Source: an uncultured Muribaculaceae bacterium
GTDB lineage: Bacteria; Bacteroidota; Bacteroidia; Bacteroidales; Muribaculaceae
Length of the DNA: 57,759 bases
Assembly: GCA_944321875.1 (NCBI GenBank)
Contig: CALUMX010000019.1
Span: forward strand, 1 to 57,759
Direction: 5' to 3'
Made by a program: the position numbers and the translations under genes. The notes below the pieces were generated by a model. It did not search any database. It had not been told where the DNA came from and saw only the letters and a program-made list of their open reading frames with translations. Positions 19,302 through 27,737 of this stretch are shown piece by piece (position 1 is the first letter of the stretch; each line of letters opens with the position of its first letter).

Positions 19302-19877
19302 ATGTCAGAACAAGAAAAAAACGGACAACAAGAAGCAGAATCAACCGTACAGAATGAAGCAGCTGAGGCGCAGGCTGAAGGCACTGCTACGGCCGAGGAG
19401 ACTGCCAACGAGGAAACGCAGGAAGTGAGCGAGCTTGATGCGGTAAAGGCAGAACTGGAAAAACAGAAAAAGGAATACATGTTCCTGCTTGCCGAGTTCG
19501 ATAACTTCAGAAAGCGTACACTGAAAGAGAAACAGGAGCTCATCAAGAACGCTGCGGAAGGCGCCATGAAGAGCATCCTTCCCGTAATTGACGATTTCGA
19601 ACGCGCCAAACAGGCCATCGAAGGCAGTGATGACATCGAGGGTCTTCGCGAAGGTGTGGAACTCATCTACAACAAATTCATCAAATATCTGGAGTCGAAC
19701 GGCGTAAAGCCCATCGAATCCGACGGTTGCGAATTCAACACCGAATTCCACGAAGCCGTTACCACATTCCCGACCGACGATGAGAACCTGAAGGGCAAGG
19801 TGATTGACACCGTTCAGAAGGGCTACACGATGAACGAGAAAGTGATTCGTCACAGCAAAGTGGTAGTAGGTCAATAA
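19302..19877 (+). CDS. grpE: nucleotide exchange factor GrpE
   Basis: Releases ADP from DnaK and so resets the Hsp70 cycle. About 191 residues from MSEQEKNGQQ: an acidic Ala/Glu-rich N-terminal tail (1-45), a long coiled coil (EYMFLLAEFDNFRKRTLKEKQ), and the C-terminal beta domain ending KVIRHSKVVVG. An earlier in-frame ATG at 19275 would add MWKIKKRNK and is less likely. It precedes dnaJ by 22 bases. No HrcA/CIRCE site is visible. Confidence 0.95.
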   Translation: MSEQEKNGQQEAESTVQNEAAEAQAEGTATAEETANEETQEVSELDAVKAELEKQKKEYMFLLAEFDNFRKRTLKEKQELIKNAAEGAMKSILPVIDDFERAKQAIEGSDDIEGLREGVELIYNKFIKYLESNGVKPIESDGCEFNTEFHEAVTTFPTDDENLKGKVIDTVQKGYTMNEKVIRHSKVVVGQ

Positions 19878-19899
19878 TCGTACAAAAAAGAGTTGAGAC

Positions 19900-21051
19900 A
19901 TGAGTGAAAAAAGAGATTACTACGAGGTGCTTGGCGTCGACAAGAAAGCCACACCCGAAGAAATAAAGAAAGCCTACCGTAAACTGGCTATCCAGTATCA
20001 CCCGGACCGCAATCCGGGCGACAAGGAGGCTGAGGAGAAATTTAAGGAGGCGGCCGAGGCCTACGACGTGCTGTCGAATGCCGACAAGCGTGCCCGCTAC
20101 GACCAATTCGGCCACAACATGGGTCCGCAGGGATTTGGCGGCGGCTTCAGTGGCGGCGGCATGTCAATGGAGGATATCTTCTCGCAGTTTGGCGACATTT
20201 TCGGCGGATTCGGCGGTTTTGGCGGATTCGGTGGCGGCGGCGGCCGTCAGCGCCGTCCTGTCAACCGCGGCAGCGACCTCCGTATCAATGTGAAAGTGAC
20301 GCTGGCCGATGTTGTCAACGGTGTGACCAAGAAATTCAACGTACGCCGCTATATGCCGTGTGAGGCCTGCCACAGCACCGGCGCGAAGGACGGCAACGCC
20401 TTCAAGACATGTACGAAGTGTAACGGTACCGGTACTGTAACCCGCGTTCAGCAGACATTCCTCGGCGCCATGCAGACCACTTCAACCTGTCCAGACTGTA
20501 ACGGAGAGGGCAAAATCATTACAGACCAGTGTCCGCACTGCCACGGCGAGGGCGTAGAACGCAAGGAGGAAATGATTACCGTCAACATTCCGAAAGGCGT
20601 GTCCGACGGAATGGTTCTCCGCATGGAAGGCAAGGGTAACGCAGCACGCCGCGGTGGCATAACGGGCGACCTGCTCATTCAGATTACCGAAGAGCGCGAC
20701 CCGGAACTTATCCGCGACGAGAACGACATCATCTACAACCTGATGCTCGACCTGCCGACAGCCATTCTCGGCGGCAAGGTGGAAGTGCCTACGGTAACAG
20801 GCCGTGCGCGCATCACGATTGAGCCGGGTACGCAATCCGGCAAAATCCTCCGTCTGCGCGGCAAGGGTATTCCGTCGATGAGAGGCGGCGCTCCGGGCGA
20901 CGAGCTTATCAACATTATGATTTACACTCCGGAGAAGCTGACCGACAAGGAACGCAAGCTCATCGAGGAGCTTCGCGATTCGGAAAACTTCAAACCGAAC
21001 GAAAGCATCAAGCAACGCATATTCAACCGTCTGAACCATATCTTCGGATAA
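19900..21051 (+). CDS. dnaJ: chaperone DnaJ
   Basis: Type-I Hsp40 co-chaperone that delivers substrate to DnaK and stimulates its ATPase. 383 residues in the standard order: J domain with YHPDRNPGD (HPD), a Gly/Phe-rich stretch, four zinc-binding CxxCxGxG units ([32 protein letters not shown]), and C-terminal substrate domains. Probably cotranscribed with grpE; dnaK is not in the window. Confidence 0.97.
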   Translation: MSEKRDYYEVLGVDKKATPEEIKKAYRKLAIQYHPDRNPGDKEAEEKFKEAAEAYDVLSNADKRARYDQFGHNMGPQGFGGGFSGGGMSMEDIFSQFGDIFGGFGGFGGFGGGGGRQRRPVNRGSDLRINVKVTLADVVNGVTKKFNVRRYMPCEACHSTGAKDGNAFKTCTKCNGTGTVTRVQQTFLGAMQTTSTCPDCNGEGKIITDQCPHCHGEGVERKEEMITVNIPKGVSDGMVLRMEGKGNAARRGGITGDLLIQITEERDPELIRDENDIIYNLMLDLPTAILGGKVEVPTVTGRARITIEPGTQSGKILRLRGKGIPSMRGGAPGDELINIMIYTPEKLTDKERKLIEELRDSENFKPNESIKQRIFNRLNHIFG

Positions 21052-21078
21052 GTTCGGCGGACTTCAGGCAAGTTACAG

Positions 21079-21115
21079 ACAAGCCGGCGGTTACCTCCGT
21101 CGGCTTGTTTATTTA
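21079..21115 (+). terminator. terminator after dnaJ
   Basis: ACAAGCCGGCGG and CCGTCGGCTTGT form a stem with one mismatch, followed by TTATTTAT. Confidence 0.7.
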
Positions 21116-21159
21116 TGCTGTAAATTAACGGTTATTCAGTTCAATTCGTAGATTTATGC

Positions 21160-21190
21160 TTGTTTATTCGGCTTAAATTCGTTATTTTTG
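21160..21190 (+). promoter_or_regulatory. promoter for the acyl-CoA ligase gene
   Basis: TTG at 21160-21162, 20 bases, then TATTTTTG at 21183-21190; ATG at 21219. Confidence 0.6.
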
Positions 21191-21218
21191 TCATATACAA
21201 TTCTAAATCTGAGACAGA

Positions 21219-22862
21219 ATGCAACACATTAATAAGATTCTCGAAAAATCCATCAGAGAACACTGGGAAGAGCTTGCGCTCACCGATTTTAACGGCATTT
21301 CGCTGCAATATCGCGACATTGCACGCAAAGTGGCCAAACTGCATCTGCTTTTTGAGCAGGCCGGCATTAAAGAAGGGGACAAAATTGCACTCTGCGGACG
21401 AAACAGCACCCAATGGTCAGTTGCCTTTATCGGCGCTCTCACCTACGGTGCCGTACCGGTTCCCATTCTGCATGAGTTCAAGGCAGAAACCATCCAACAC
21501 ATTGTCAATCACTCCGATGCCGGAATTCTCTTTGTCGACGATACAATCTGGGAAACGCTCTCAGCGGAAGAAATGCCGGCAGTCAACGGATTCTTCAATA
21601 TCTCCGAATTCAACCTGCTTCTTTCCCGTAGTGAGAAAATCGACTATGCGCGGGCCAATCTCAACGCCCTGTTCGGCAACCGTTATCCGGAACGCTTCAC
21701 CCGCGAGGATGTGGTCTACAAGGCTCCCGATATGGAAAACCTGGCCATCATCAACTATACATCCGGCTCTACGGGCTTCTCCAAGGGCGTAATGATTCCC
21801 TACCGTGCCATCTCGTCCAACATTGAGTTCGCGCTGACAAAACTCACCTTCCTCGGCCCGGGCGACAACCTTATCTGCATGCTCCCGCTGGCCCACATGT
21901 ACGGCCTTGCCATCGAGATGCTCCACCCGCTCTCCCGCGGATGCCACGTCTACTTCCTGACACGCGTACCGTCGCCGAAAATCATCATGGAAGCCTTTGC
22001 AAAGGCCAAGCCGCGACTGATTATCGCCGTTCCGCTCATTCTGGAAAAAATCATCAAGACAAAGATATTCCCGCTGCTCGACAAGCCTTACATGAAGCTG
22101 CTCATGACAATGCCGTTTGTCAACGACCACCTGCTCAACAAAATCAAGGCAAAACTCGAGGAGACCTTTGGCGGACAGCTTTATGAAATGATTATCGGCG
22201 GTGCGGCTCTCAACGCCGACGTCGAACGCTTCCTGCGCCGCATCAACTTCCCTTATACCGTAGGTTACGGCATGACGGAATGCGCTCCGCTGATTTCCTA
22301 TGCAGGTCACGAAATCAACCATCCGGGTTCCTGTGGACAGATTGTCGACGGAATGGAGATGAAAGTTCTTTCCGACGACCCGCAGCATCAGGCCGGCGAG
22401 CTTATCGTGCGAGGCAACAACGTAATGCTGGGTTACTACAAGAACCCGGAAGCTACGGCCGATGCGCTGCGCGACGGCTGGCTCTACACGGGTGACCTCT
22501 GCAATGTCGACGAGGACGGCTTCATCTACATCCGCGGACGCAACAAGAACATGATTCTCGGCCCGTCAGGTCAAAACATCTATCCGGAAGAAATCGAGCA
22601 GAAGCTCAACAACATGCCTTACATCAACGAGTCGTTGGTTGTGGAGCGCGAGCATAAGCTGGTAGCCCTCATCAACCCCGACTTCGACAACCTGGCTGCC
22701 CAGGGCATCGAAGGCAACGACGTCGTGAAGCAAATGCGCGAGAACATCGCCCTGCTCAACAAGGAACTTCCCGGCTACTCGCAAATTGCCGACCTTGAAA
22801 TCTTCGAGGAGGAATTTGAGAAAACACCGAAACGCTCCATCAGAAGATACTTGTATCAATAA
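21219..22862 (+). CDS. AMP-binding acid:CoA ligase (long-chain fatty-acid-CoA ligase-like)
   Basis: Adenylates a carboxylic acid with ATP and passes it to a thiol, probably making fatty acyl-CoA. 547 residues: P-loop YTSGSTGFSKG near residue 180, LPLAHMYGL, the core GYGMTECAP near residue 348, YTGD near residue 426, and the C-terminal lid with the adenylation lysine in KTPKRSIRRYL. No signal or membrane segments. The chain-length preference cannot be judged. The TlpA-like gene follows 23 bases downstream and may share the transcript, though no functional link is evident. Confidence 0.88.
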   Translation: MQHINKILEKSIREHWEELALTDFNGISLQYRDIARKVAKLHLLFEQAGIKEGDKIALCGRNSTQWSVAFIGALTYGAVPVPILHEFKAETIQHIVNHSDAGILFVDDTIWETLSAEEMPAVNGFFNISEFNLLLSRSEKIDYARANLNALFGNRYPERFTREDVVYKAPDMENLAIINYTSGSTGFSKGVMIPYRAISSNIEFALTKLTFLGPGDNLICMLPLAHMYGLAIEMLHPLSRGCHVYFLTRVPSPKIIMEAFAKAKPRLIIAVPLILEKIIKTKIFPLLDKPYMKLLMTMPFVNDHLLNKIKAKLEETFGGQLYEMIIGGAALNADVERFLRRINFPYTVGYGMTECAPLISYAGHEINHPGSCGQIVDGMEMKVLSDDPQHQAGELIVRGNNVMLGYYKNPEATADALRDGWLYTGDLCNVDEDGFIYIRGRNKNMILGPSGQNIYPEEIEQKLNNMPYINESLVVEREHKLVALINPDFDNLAAQGIEGNDVVKQMRENIALLNKELPGYSQIADLEIFEEEFEKTPKRSIRRYLYQ

Positions 22863-22885
22863 TCACGCTTAAATATAAAAACAAT

Positions 22886-23965
22886 ATGAAACGACTGACT
22901 CTCTCTCTGACGCTTTGCTCCCTCCTGACTGTCGCAGGAGCTGCGGCACAAGACGTCTGCAGTTTCTCCGGCGTCCTGCCCGACAATTCCTACGACGGCT
23001 CGACTGCCTATATCATCAATGCTGACACTCACGAAAAGATAGACAGCACAGTTATCAAGGACAAGGCTTTTGCCTTCCAAACGGAAGTCAAGACCACTCT
23101 TCCGGTTGTCCTTGCCATCAACAACGACAGCGCTCTCAACTTCATTCTTGAACCGGGTACGCTGACAATGCAGAACGATGGCAGCGTTACCGGTGCTCCG
23201 CTCAACAACCTCAATGAGGAAATCGCAGCTACCGTTGAAGGCTACATACAGGAGCATAGCAAAGCCGTCCAGGCTCTCCAGACTTCCGGCGCTCCCAAGG
23301 AGGAAATCACGGCAGAGGTCGAACGCCTGAACGAAGCGACTACGGCCAAATTCAAGAAATATCTGACACAAGCCTACTCCGACAACCGCGGCAATGTGCT
23401 CAGCTACTCCATCCTGAAAATGATGTACGGCATGCTCGACTTGTCGAAGCCGGAACTGGATGCGATGGTTGCCGAAGCCTGCGATTTTACGAAAAATTCA
23501 AGAGTTGTCGGTGAGTTGATGGAAATGGCTGAAAAGATGGAAAGAACCAGTGCTGGCAAGATGTTCACCGACTTTTCCGTGACCATGAGCAACGGAAAGA
23601 CCGTGAAGCTCTCCGACTATGTGGGCAAGGGCGACTACGTGCTGCTCGATTTCTTCGCAAGCTGGTGCGGTCCGTGCATGCGCGAAATGCCGACCATCAA
23701 GCGCATCTACGAGAAATACAAAGGCAAGGGATTGACGGTTGTCGGTCTTGCCGTATGGGACAAGCCTGCCGATACGAAAGCCTGCGTAGAACAGAAAGCT
23801 CTGCCATGGACCATCATCGACAACGCTCAGAAGGAGCCGGCCGAAATCTACGGCGTCACCGGCATCCCTCACCTGATTCTTTTCGGTCCTGACGGAAAAA
23901 TCGTGTTCCGCGGCTTACGCGGTGCAAAGCTGGAGGCTGAAATCGATAAGCTGATGGCCAAGTAA
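22886..23965 (+). CDS. TlpA-like thioredoxin-fold lipid/periplasmic protein with DUF4369-type N-terminus
   Basis: 359 residues with a signal peptide (MKRLTLSLTLCSLLTVAGAAA), so it is periplasmic. The N-terminal half (about 25-115) is a beta-sandwich of the DUF4369 type, followed by a helical linker (115-220). The C-terminal thioredoxin domain has the redox motif SWCGPC near residues 259-264 and the cis-proline GIPH. Such proteins reduce or exchange disulfides in the Bacteroidota periplasm; the client is unknown. A terminator follows directly. Confidence 0.85.
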   Translation: MKRLTLSLTLCSLLTVAGAAAQDVCSFSGVLPDNSYDGSTAYIINADTHEKIDSTVIKDKAFAFQTEVKTTLPVVLAINNDSALNFILEPGTLTMQNDGSVTGAPLNNLNEEIAATVEGYIQEHSKAVQALQTSGAPKEEITAEVERLNEATTAKFKKYLTQAYSDNRGNVLSYSILKMMYGMLDLSKPELDAMVAEACDFTKNSRVVGELMEMAEKMERTSAGKMFTDFSVTMSNGKTVKLSDYVGKGDYVLLDFFASWCGPCMREMPTIKRIYEKYKGKGLTVVGLAVWDKPADTKACVEQKALPWTIIDNAQKEPAEIYGVTGIPHLILFGPDGKIVFRGLRGAKLEAEIDKLMAK

Positions 23966-23997
23966 TCCCGTTAAAGACTATCATTTTTATATCACCG

Positions 23998-24040
23998 ACA
24001 GCGGCTGGTTCTTCACAGAACCGGCCGCTGTTATTTTTCA
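23998..24040 (+). terminator. terminator after the TlpA-like gene
   Basis: ACAGCGGCTGGTTCT pairs with AGAACCGGCCGCTGT (one G/T mismatch) and is followed by TATTTTT. Confidence 0.8.
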
Positions 24041-24057
24041 GCTTTTTTACAACGAAA

Positions 24058-24088
24058 CAGGCCGGTACGCGATGCGCACCGGCCTGCC
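24058..24088 (-). terminator. hairpin after the 2-oxoacid oxidoreductase operon
   Basis: CAGGCCGGT and ACCGGCCTG flank CGCGATGCGC-type sequence, lying 20 bases beyond the operon end on the minus strand. The T-tract on the minus strand (GTTTCGTTG) is weak. Confidence 0.55.
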
Positions 24089-24109
24089 TTATAAAAATAT
24101 CAATTATTA

Positions 24110-24646
24110 TTACTTGATAAGCTCCATGCCCTTCAAAATAGCCTGCTCATTCATAGGAATGAGGTGATGGTGACGTTCAGGAAGCGATTTCTTCAAACCG
24201 AGAAGCACGCTTTCGAGTGTTACCACCGGACAAACCTTCAACAAGGCACCAAGGATAATCATATTATACGACTTGGAGTTCTGCATCTCAAGAGAAGCGT
24301 CCATAGCCGCAACGTTATACACGTTGATGTCCGTACGAGTCGGAGCGTGGTGGATACCGTAGTTATCATAAATCAGGATACCGCCCGGTTTCACCTTGCA
24401 CTCAAACTTATCCAAACTCTGTTGGTTAAGAGCGATTACCACGTCGTAGGCATTCAAAATCGGAGAGCTGATTTTCTCCTCGCTGATAATGACCGTAACG
24501 TTGGCTGTACCACCGCGCTGTTCCGGACCATAGGCCGGCATCCAAGTCACTTCCTTGTCTTCCATAAGGCCGGAATAAGCAAGAATCTTACCCATTGAGA
24601 GCACACCCTGTCCACCGAATCCGGCTATAATAATCTCTTTCTTCAT
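24110..24646 (-). CDS. 2-oxoacid:ferredoxin oxidoreductase, gamma subunit
   Basis: 178 residues, the gamma (catalytic-domain-III-like) subunit of the four-part enzyme that oxidatively decarboxylates a 2-oxoacid to an acyl-CoA with ferredoxin. Opening IIIAGFGGQGVLSMGKILA and YGPEQRGGTANV are family signatures. It begins three bases after the beta subunit. KorC- and VorC-type proteins cannot be told apart by eye, so the acid could be 2-oxoglutarate or a branched-chain 2-oxoacid. Confidence 0.9.
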   Translation of the reverse strand: MKKEIIIAGFGGQGVLSMGKILAYSGLMEDKEVTWMPAYGPEQRGGTANVTVIISEEKISSPILNAYDVVIALNQQSLDKFECKVKPGGILIYDNYGIHHAPTRTDINVYNVAAMDASLEMQNSKSYNMIILGALLKVCPVVTLESVLLGLKKSLPERHHHLIPMNEQAILKGMELIK

Positions 24647-24649
24647 AGC

Positions 24650-25411
24650 TTACAAATTTTTTAGGTCACCCATCGGGTATTTTTCAAACATATGCTCAAC
24701 CATCCACTTGTTGGATTGTTCCGGAGTGAGTTTCCAACCGGAGTTACATGTACTTACGATTTCCACTACGGAAGTACCCTTTCTGTCAAGGCTGTTTTGG
24801 AAAGCTTTCTTGATGGCAGCCTTTGCCTTGCGCACGGCAGCCGGAGTGTGAACGCTCTGGCGGGTTACGTAGCAAGTACCGTCCAACTGAGCCAAAATAT
24901 CACCAATCTTCAAAGGATAACCGTTCAGGTCAACGCGACGGCCGTAAGGAGTTGTGGCAGTCTTCATGCCCAACAGTGTAGTCGGAGCCATCTGTCCACC
25001 AGTCATACCGTAGATGGCATTGTTGATGAAGATGATTGTGATGTTCTCACCACGGTTGGCAGCGTGGATAGTCTCAGCCGTACCGATAGCTGCGAGGTCA
25101 CCGTCACCTTGATAAGTGAACACGAGGTTCTTCGGATAAAGACGGCTTACAGCAGTAGCAATGGCTGGAGCACGACCGTGAGCGGCTTCAATCCAGTCAA
25201 CATCAATGTAGTTGTAGGCAAACACCGAGCAACCTACAGGAGCAACGCCGACTGTCTTCTCGCCCACTCCCATTTCTTCAATTATTTCAGCAACCAATTT
25301 GTGAACAACGCCATGGCTACAGCCCGGGCAGTAGTGCATGTAGTTATCGTTCAGCAACGCCGGTTTCTTGTATACCTGGTTTTCCGGCTTAATTATATCG
25401 TTGATATCCAT
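24650..25411 (-). CDS. 2-oxoacid:ferredoxin oxidoreductase, beta (TPP-binding) subunit
   Basis: 253 residues with the thiamine diphosphate region: YCPGCSHGVVHKL near residue 28, TYQGDGDLAAIG (GDG motif) near residue 100 and INNAIYGMTGGQMAPTT. It has one of the conserved cysteines for the electron path but no full cluster domain; the cluster-bearing subunit is the small ferredoxin at 26546. Part of a D-A-B-C operon on the minus strand. Confidence 0.92.
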   Translation of the reverse strand: MDINDIIKPENQVYKKPALLNDNYMHYCPGCSHGVVHKLVAEIIEEMGVGEKTVGVAPVGCSVFAYNYIDVDWIEAAHGRAPAIATAVSRLYPKNLVFTYQGDGDLAAIGTAETIHAANRGENITIIFINNAIYGMTGGQMAPTTLLGMKTATTPYGRRVDLNGYPLKIGDILAQLDGTCYVTRQSVHTPAAVRKAKAAIKKAFQNSLDRKGTSVVEIVSTCNSGWKLTPEQSNKWMVEHMFEKYPMGDLKNL

Positions 25412-25426
25412 AGGAACGTTCTTTAA

Positions 25427-26512
25427 TTATTTCTGATAGATTTTTTCTTTGAAAGCATCGAGGATTTCGTCCGGAGTAGGAACGATACCGCCAAGACGGC
25501 CGTAATGTTCTACCTTTACAGTGCCGTTGACAGCAAGGCGAACGTCCTCAATCATTTGTCCGGCATTCAATTCCACAACAAGCACGCCTTTCGATTTGGA
25601 AGCAAGGCGCTTAACCTCGTCATGCGGGAACGGCCACAGCGTAATCGGACGGATGATACCAATCTTGATACCTTCCTTACGAGCCAATTCCACAGCCTTC
25701 TGGCTGATGCGGGCAATTGAACCAAATGCAACAATCAGATAATCGCAATCTTCTGTTCCGTATGTTTCGAAACGAACTTCGTTGGCTTCAATCTGACGGT
25801 AAGTAGCCTGGAAGCGTTCGTTGTTGACTTCCATCTTCGCTGAGTCAAGCTCAAGAGAAGTAACCACGTTACGGCCGCGGTCCGGCGTACGGCCCATGGC
25901 AGCCCATGGACAGCGCTGGCGCACTTCCTCATCCGTATGACGCGGACGTTGCGGAGGCAATACCACCTTTTCCATCATCTGACCTACAACACCGTCGGCA
26001 AGAATCATGGCCGGAGTGCGGTATTTGAAAGCGAGGTCCCAACCGAGACCCACGAAGTCACACATTTCCTGTACAGACGACGGTGCAAGCACGATGAAGT
26101 GGTAGTCGCCGTGACCGCCACCCTTCGTTGCCTGGAAATAGTCGGCCTGTGAAGGTTGGATAGTACCCAGACCAGGACCACCACGCATTACGTTGATAAC
26201 CAATGCAGGAAGCTCGCTGGCTGCGATGTAGCTCAAACCCTCGCACATAAGGCTGATACCAGGGCTTGAAGACGATGTCAACACGACCTTACCGGCAGCT
26301 GCGGCACCGTAAACCATATTGATTGAAGAAACTTCACTTTCCGCCTGAAGCACTACCATACCTGTTGTTTCCCATGGTTGCTCTGCCATCAATGTCTCAA
26401 GGACTTCCGACTGCGGAGTAATAGGATAACCGAAATAAGCATCTGCACCATAACGGATAGCCGCCATTGCCAATGCCTCGTTACCCTTCATCAATCGTAT
26501 TTCTTTTTCCAT
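25427..26512 (-). CDS. 2-oxoacid:ferredoxin oxidoreductase, alpha subunit (VorB/KorA-type)
   Basis: 361 residues: MKGNEALAMAAIRYGADAYFGYPITPQSEV is the typical alpha-subunit start, then SSSPGISLMCEGLSYI and GGGHGDYHFIVLAPSSVQE. A C-terminal domain (GIIRPITLWPFP, VVELNAGQM) is the transketolase-C-like part. The N-terminal sequence looks closest to what is usually annotated as the branched-chain (3-methyl-2-oxobutanoate) enzyme in Bacteroides. 15 bases before the beta gene. Confidence 0.9.
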   Translation of the reverse strand: MEKEIRLMKGNEALAMAAIRYGADAYFGYPITPQSEVLETLMAEQPWETTGMVVLQAESEVSSINMVYGAAAAGKVVLTSSSSPGISLMCEGLSYIAASELPALVINVMRGGPGLGTIQPSQADYFQATKGGGHGDYHFIVLAPSSVQEMCDFVGLGWDLAFKYRTPAMILADGVVGQMMEKVVLPPQRPRHTDEEVRQRCPWAAMGRTPDRGRNVVTSLELDSAKMEVNNERFQATYRQIEANEVRFETYGTEDCDYLIVAFGSIARISQKAVELARKEGIKIGIIRPITLWPFPHDEVKRLASKSKGVLVVELNAGQMIEDVRLAVNGTVKVEHYGRLGGIVPTPDEILDAFKEKIYQK

Positions 26513-26545
26513 AGAAAGTACTTATTTTTTATTCTTTTTGTTAAA

Positions 26546-26776
26546 CTAATCGAGCTTGACCTTATAAACTTCGATACAAGCATCAGGACATACTAATGCG
26601 CAGCTTGCGCAACCGATACAAGCCTCAGGATTCGACATGTAAGCAAAATGATAGCCACGGTCGTTCACCTCTTTGGGCTGAAGCGAAAGCGTCTGTGTCG
26701 GGCACGCCACAACACAAAGGTTGCAACCCTTGCAACGCTCTTCGTTAACTGTTACTGCTCCTCTGATTTTCGCCAT
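26546..26776 (-). CDS. 2-oxoacid:ferredoxin oxidoreductase, delta subunit (2[4Fe-4S] ferredoxin)
   Basis: 76 residues with two cluster motifs, CKGCNLCVVACP and CIGCASCALVCP, each CxxCxxCxxxCP. It carries electrons from the alpha/beta active site to the external ferredoxin. First gene of the operon, 33 bases before alpha. A -7 element TATATTTG lies at 26809-26816. Confidence 0.93.
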   Translation of the reverse strand: MAKIRGAVTVNEERCKGCNLCVVACPTQTLSLQPKEVNDRGYHFAYMSNPEACIGCASCALVCPDACIEVYKVKLD

Positions 26777-26808
26777 AATTTAGTGTTAGGTTTAATGAAT
26801 TCTTTTTA

Positions 26809-26816
26809 CAAATATA
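26809..26816 (-). promoter_or_regulatory. -7 element of the 2-oxoacid oxidoreductase operon
   Basis: TATATTTG on the minus strand, about 32 bases before the ATG of the ferredoxin subunit. A TTTCG about 19 bases farther up may be the -33 region. Confidence 0.6.
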
Positions 26817-26876
26817 ATTTAAAATATTTTTCTTCGAAATGATTTATCACTATTTAAACTTCGGCACAAAACACGC

Positions 26877-27548
26877 TCAGCTGTGCATTTCGTCAAAAGT
26901 GAAATTGAAAAATTCCGTAAACGGCTGTAGCAGTCTGATATGCCCGGCCACGGTATCCTGCCAGTCAGGACGTTCGAAAAGCCGGTCGTCGTACCGGCAA
27001 CTGACCAGGTATTCTTTCAACTTCAACAGCTCGGCATGGGGAGCATCGGCAGGATAGCCCCGCGGCATCGTCTTCAGGCGGTCACCCTCCAACTGCGGGA
27101 AAACCTTCCGGAACTCCGGACGGCTGATAATTTCCTGCAACTCGTCCATATTGTCATAGACCGAACGGCGCAGCACGCGCAAAACGTCCGACTGAGGAAA
27201 CCACACCCCACCATAGAGCGCACATTCGCCCGGCTCGATATGGAGATAGTAGCCGGCTCCCTTCGTCTTGCGTCCATGAGAGGCTATAACAATACCGAAA
27301 TGTGTCTTAAACGGAGATTTGTCATTCGAAAATCTGATATCCCGATAGATACGGTAGGTGGCTTCCTGAGGAGTCAGCCCTGCCACCCGTGAATCGAAAC
27401 GTGCCACATGGTCGATAAGCTCCTCAATTTCCCGAAAACAATCCATACGAATCTTTTCATAGTCTGCCTTATGCTCGGCAAACCATGGTCGGTTATTGTT
27501 GTTTTTCAGTAAAGCGAGGAAATTAAGCATCGCGCTTATACCAGTCAT
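26877..27548 (-). CDS. DUF2461 (TIGR02453) family protein
   Basis: 223 residues, matching the DUF2461 family in length and motifs: FLALLKNNNNRPWFAEHKADYE at the N-terminus, RDIRFSNDKSPFKTHFGIVI in the middle and GYYLHIEPGECALYGGVW after it. No biochemical role is established to my knowledge. No signal peptide. A later ATG (27530, MLNFLALL) is an alternative start. It stands alone, with the PCMD-gene terminator upstream. Confidence 0.85.
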   Translation of the reverse strand: MTGISAMLNFLALLKNNNNRPWFAEHKADYEKIRMDCFREIEELIDHVARFDSRVAGLTPQEATYRIYRDIRFSNDKSPFKTHFGIVIASHGRKTKGAGYYLHIEPGECALYGGVWFPQSDVLRVLRRSVYDNMDELQEIISRPEFRKVFPQLEGDRLKTMPRGYPADAPHAELLKLKEYLVSCRYDDRLFERPDWQDTVAGHIRLLQPFTEFFNFTFDEMHS

Positions 27549-27659
27549 AGCTATTAGATTTTGTCGGTAGCTAATGTAGAAATTTATTTTGGAATATACA
27601 AAAAATTCAAACGTCTATTTCGCAACCGTTACATTTTTTAAACCTTACTCCCTCTTCAC

Positions 27660-27701
27660 AAAAAAAGCTCCCCCGGCGCATTCTTGCACCGGAGGAGCCT
27701 G
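27660..27701 (-). terminator. terminator after the PCMD/calycin-like gene
   Basis: On the minus strand GGCTCCTCCGGTGC and GCGCCGGGGGAGC form a stem (one mismatch) followed by TTTTTTT. A second hairpin (CCTTTCGT/ACGAAAG) lies just before it. Confidence 0.85.
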
Positions 27702-27737
27702 TCGTTATTCTTTCGTTAGCGTAAGACGAAAGGCCGT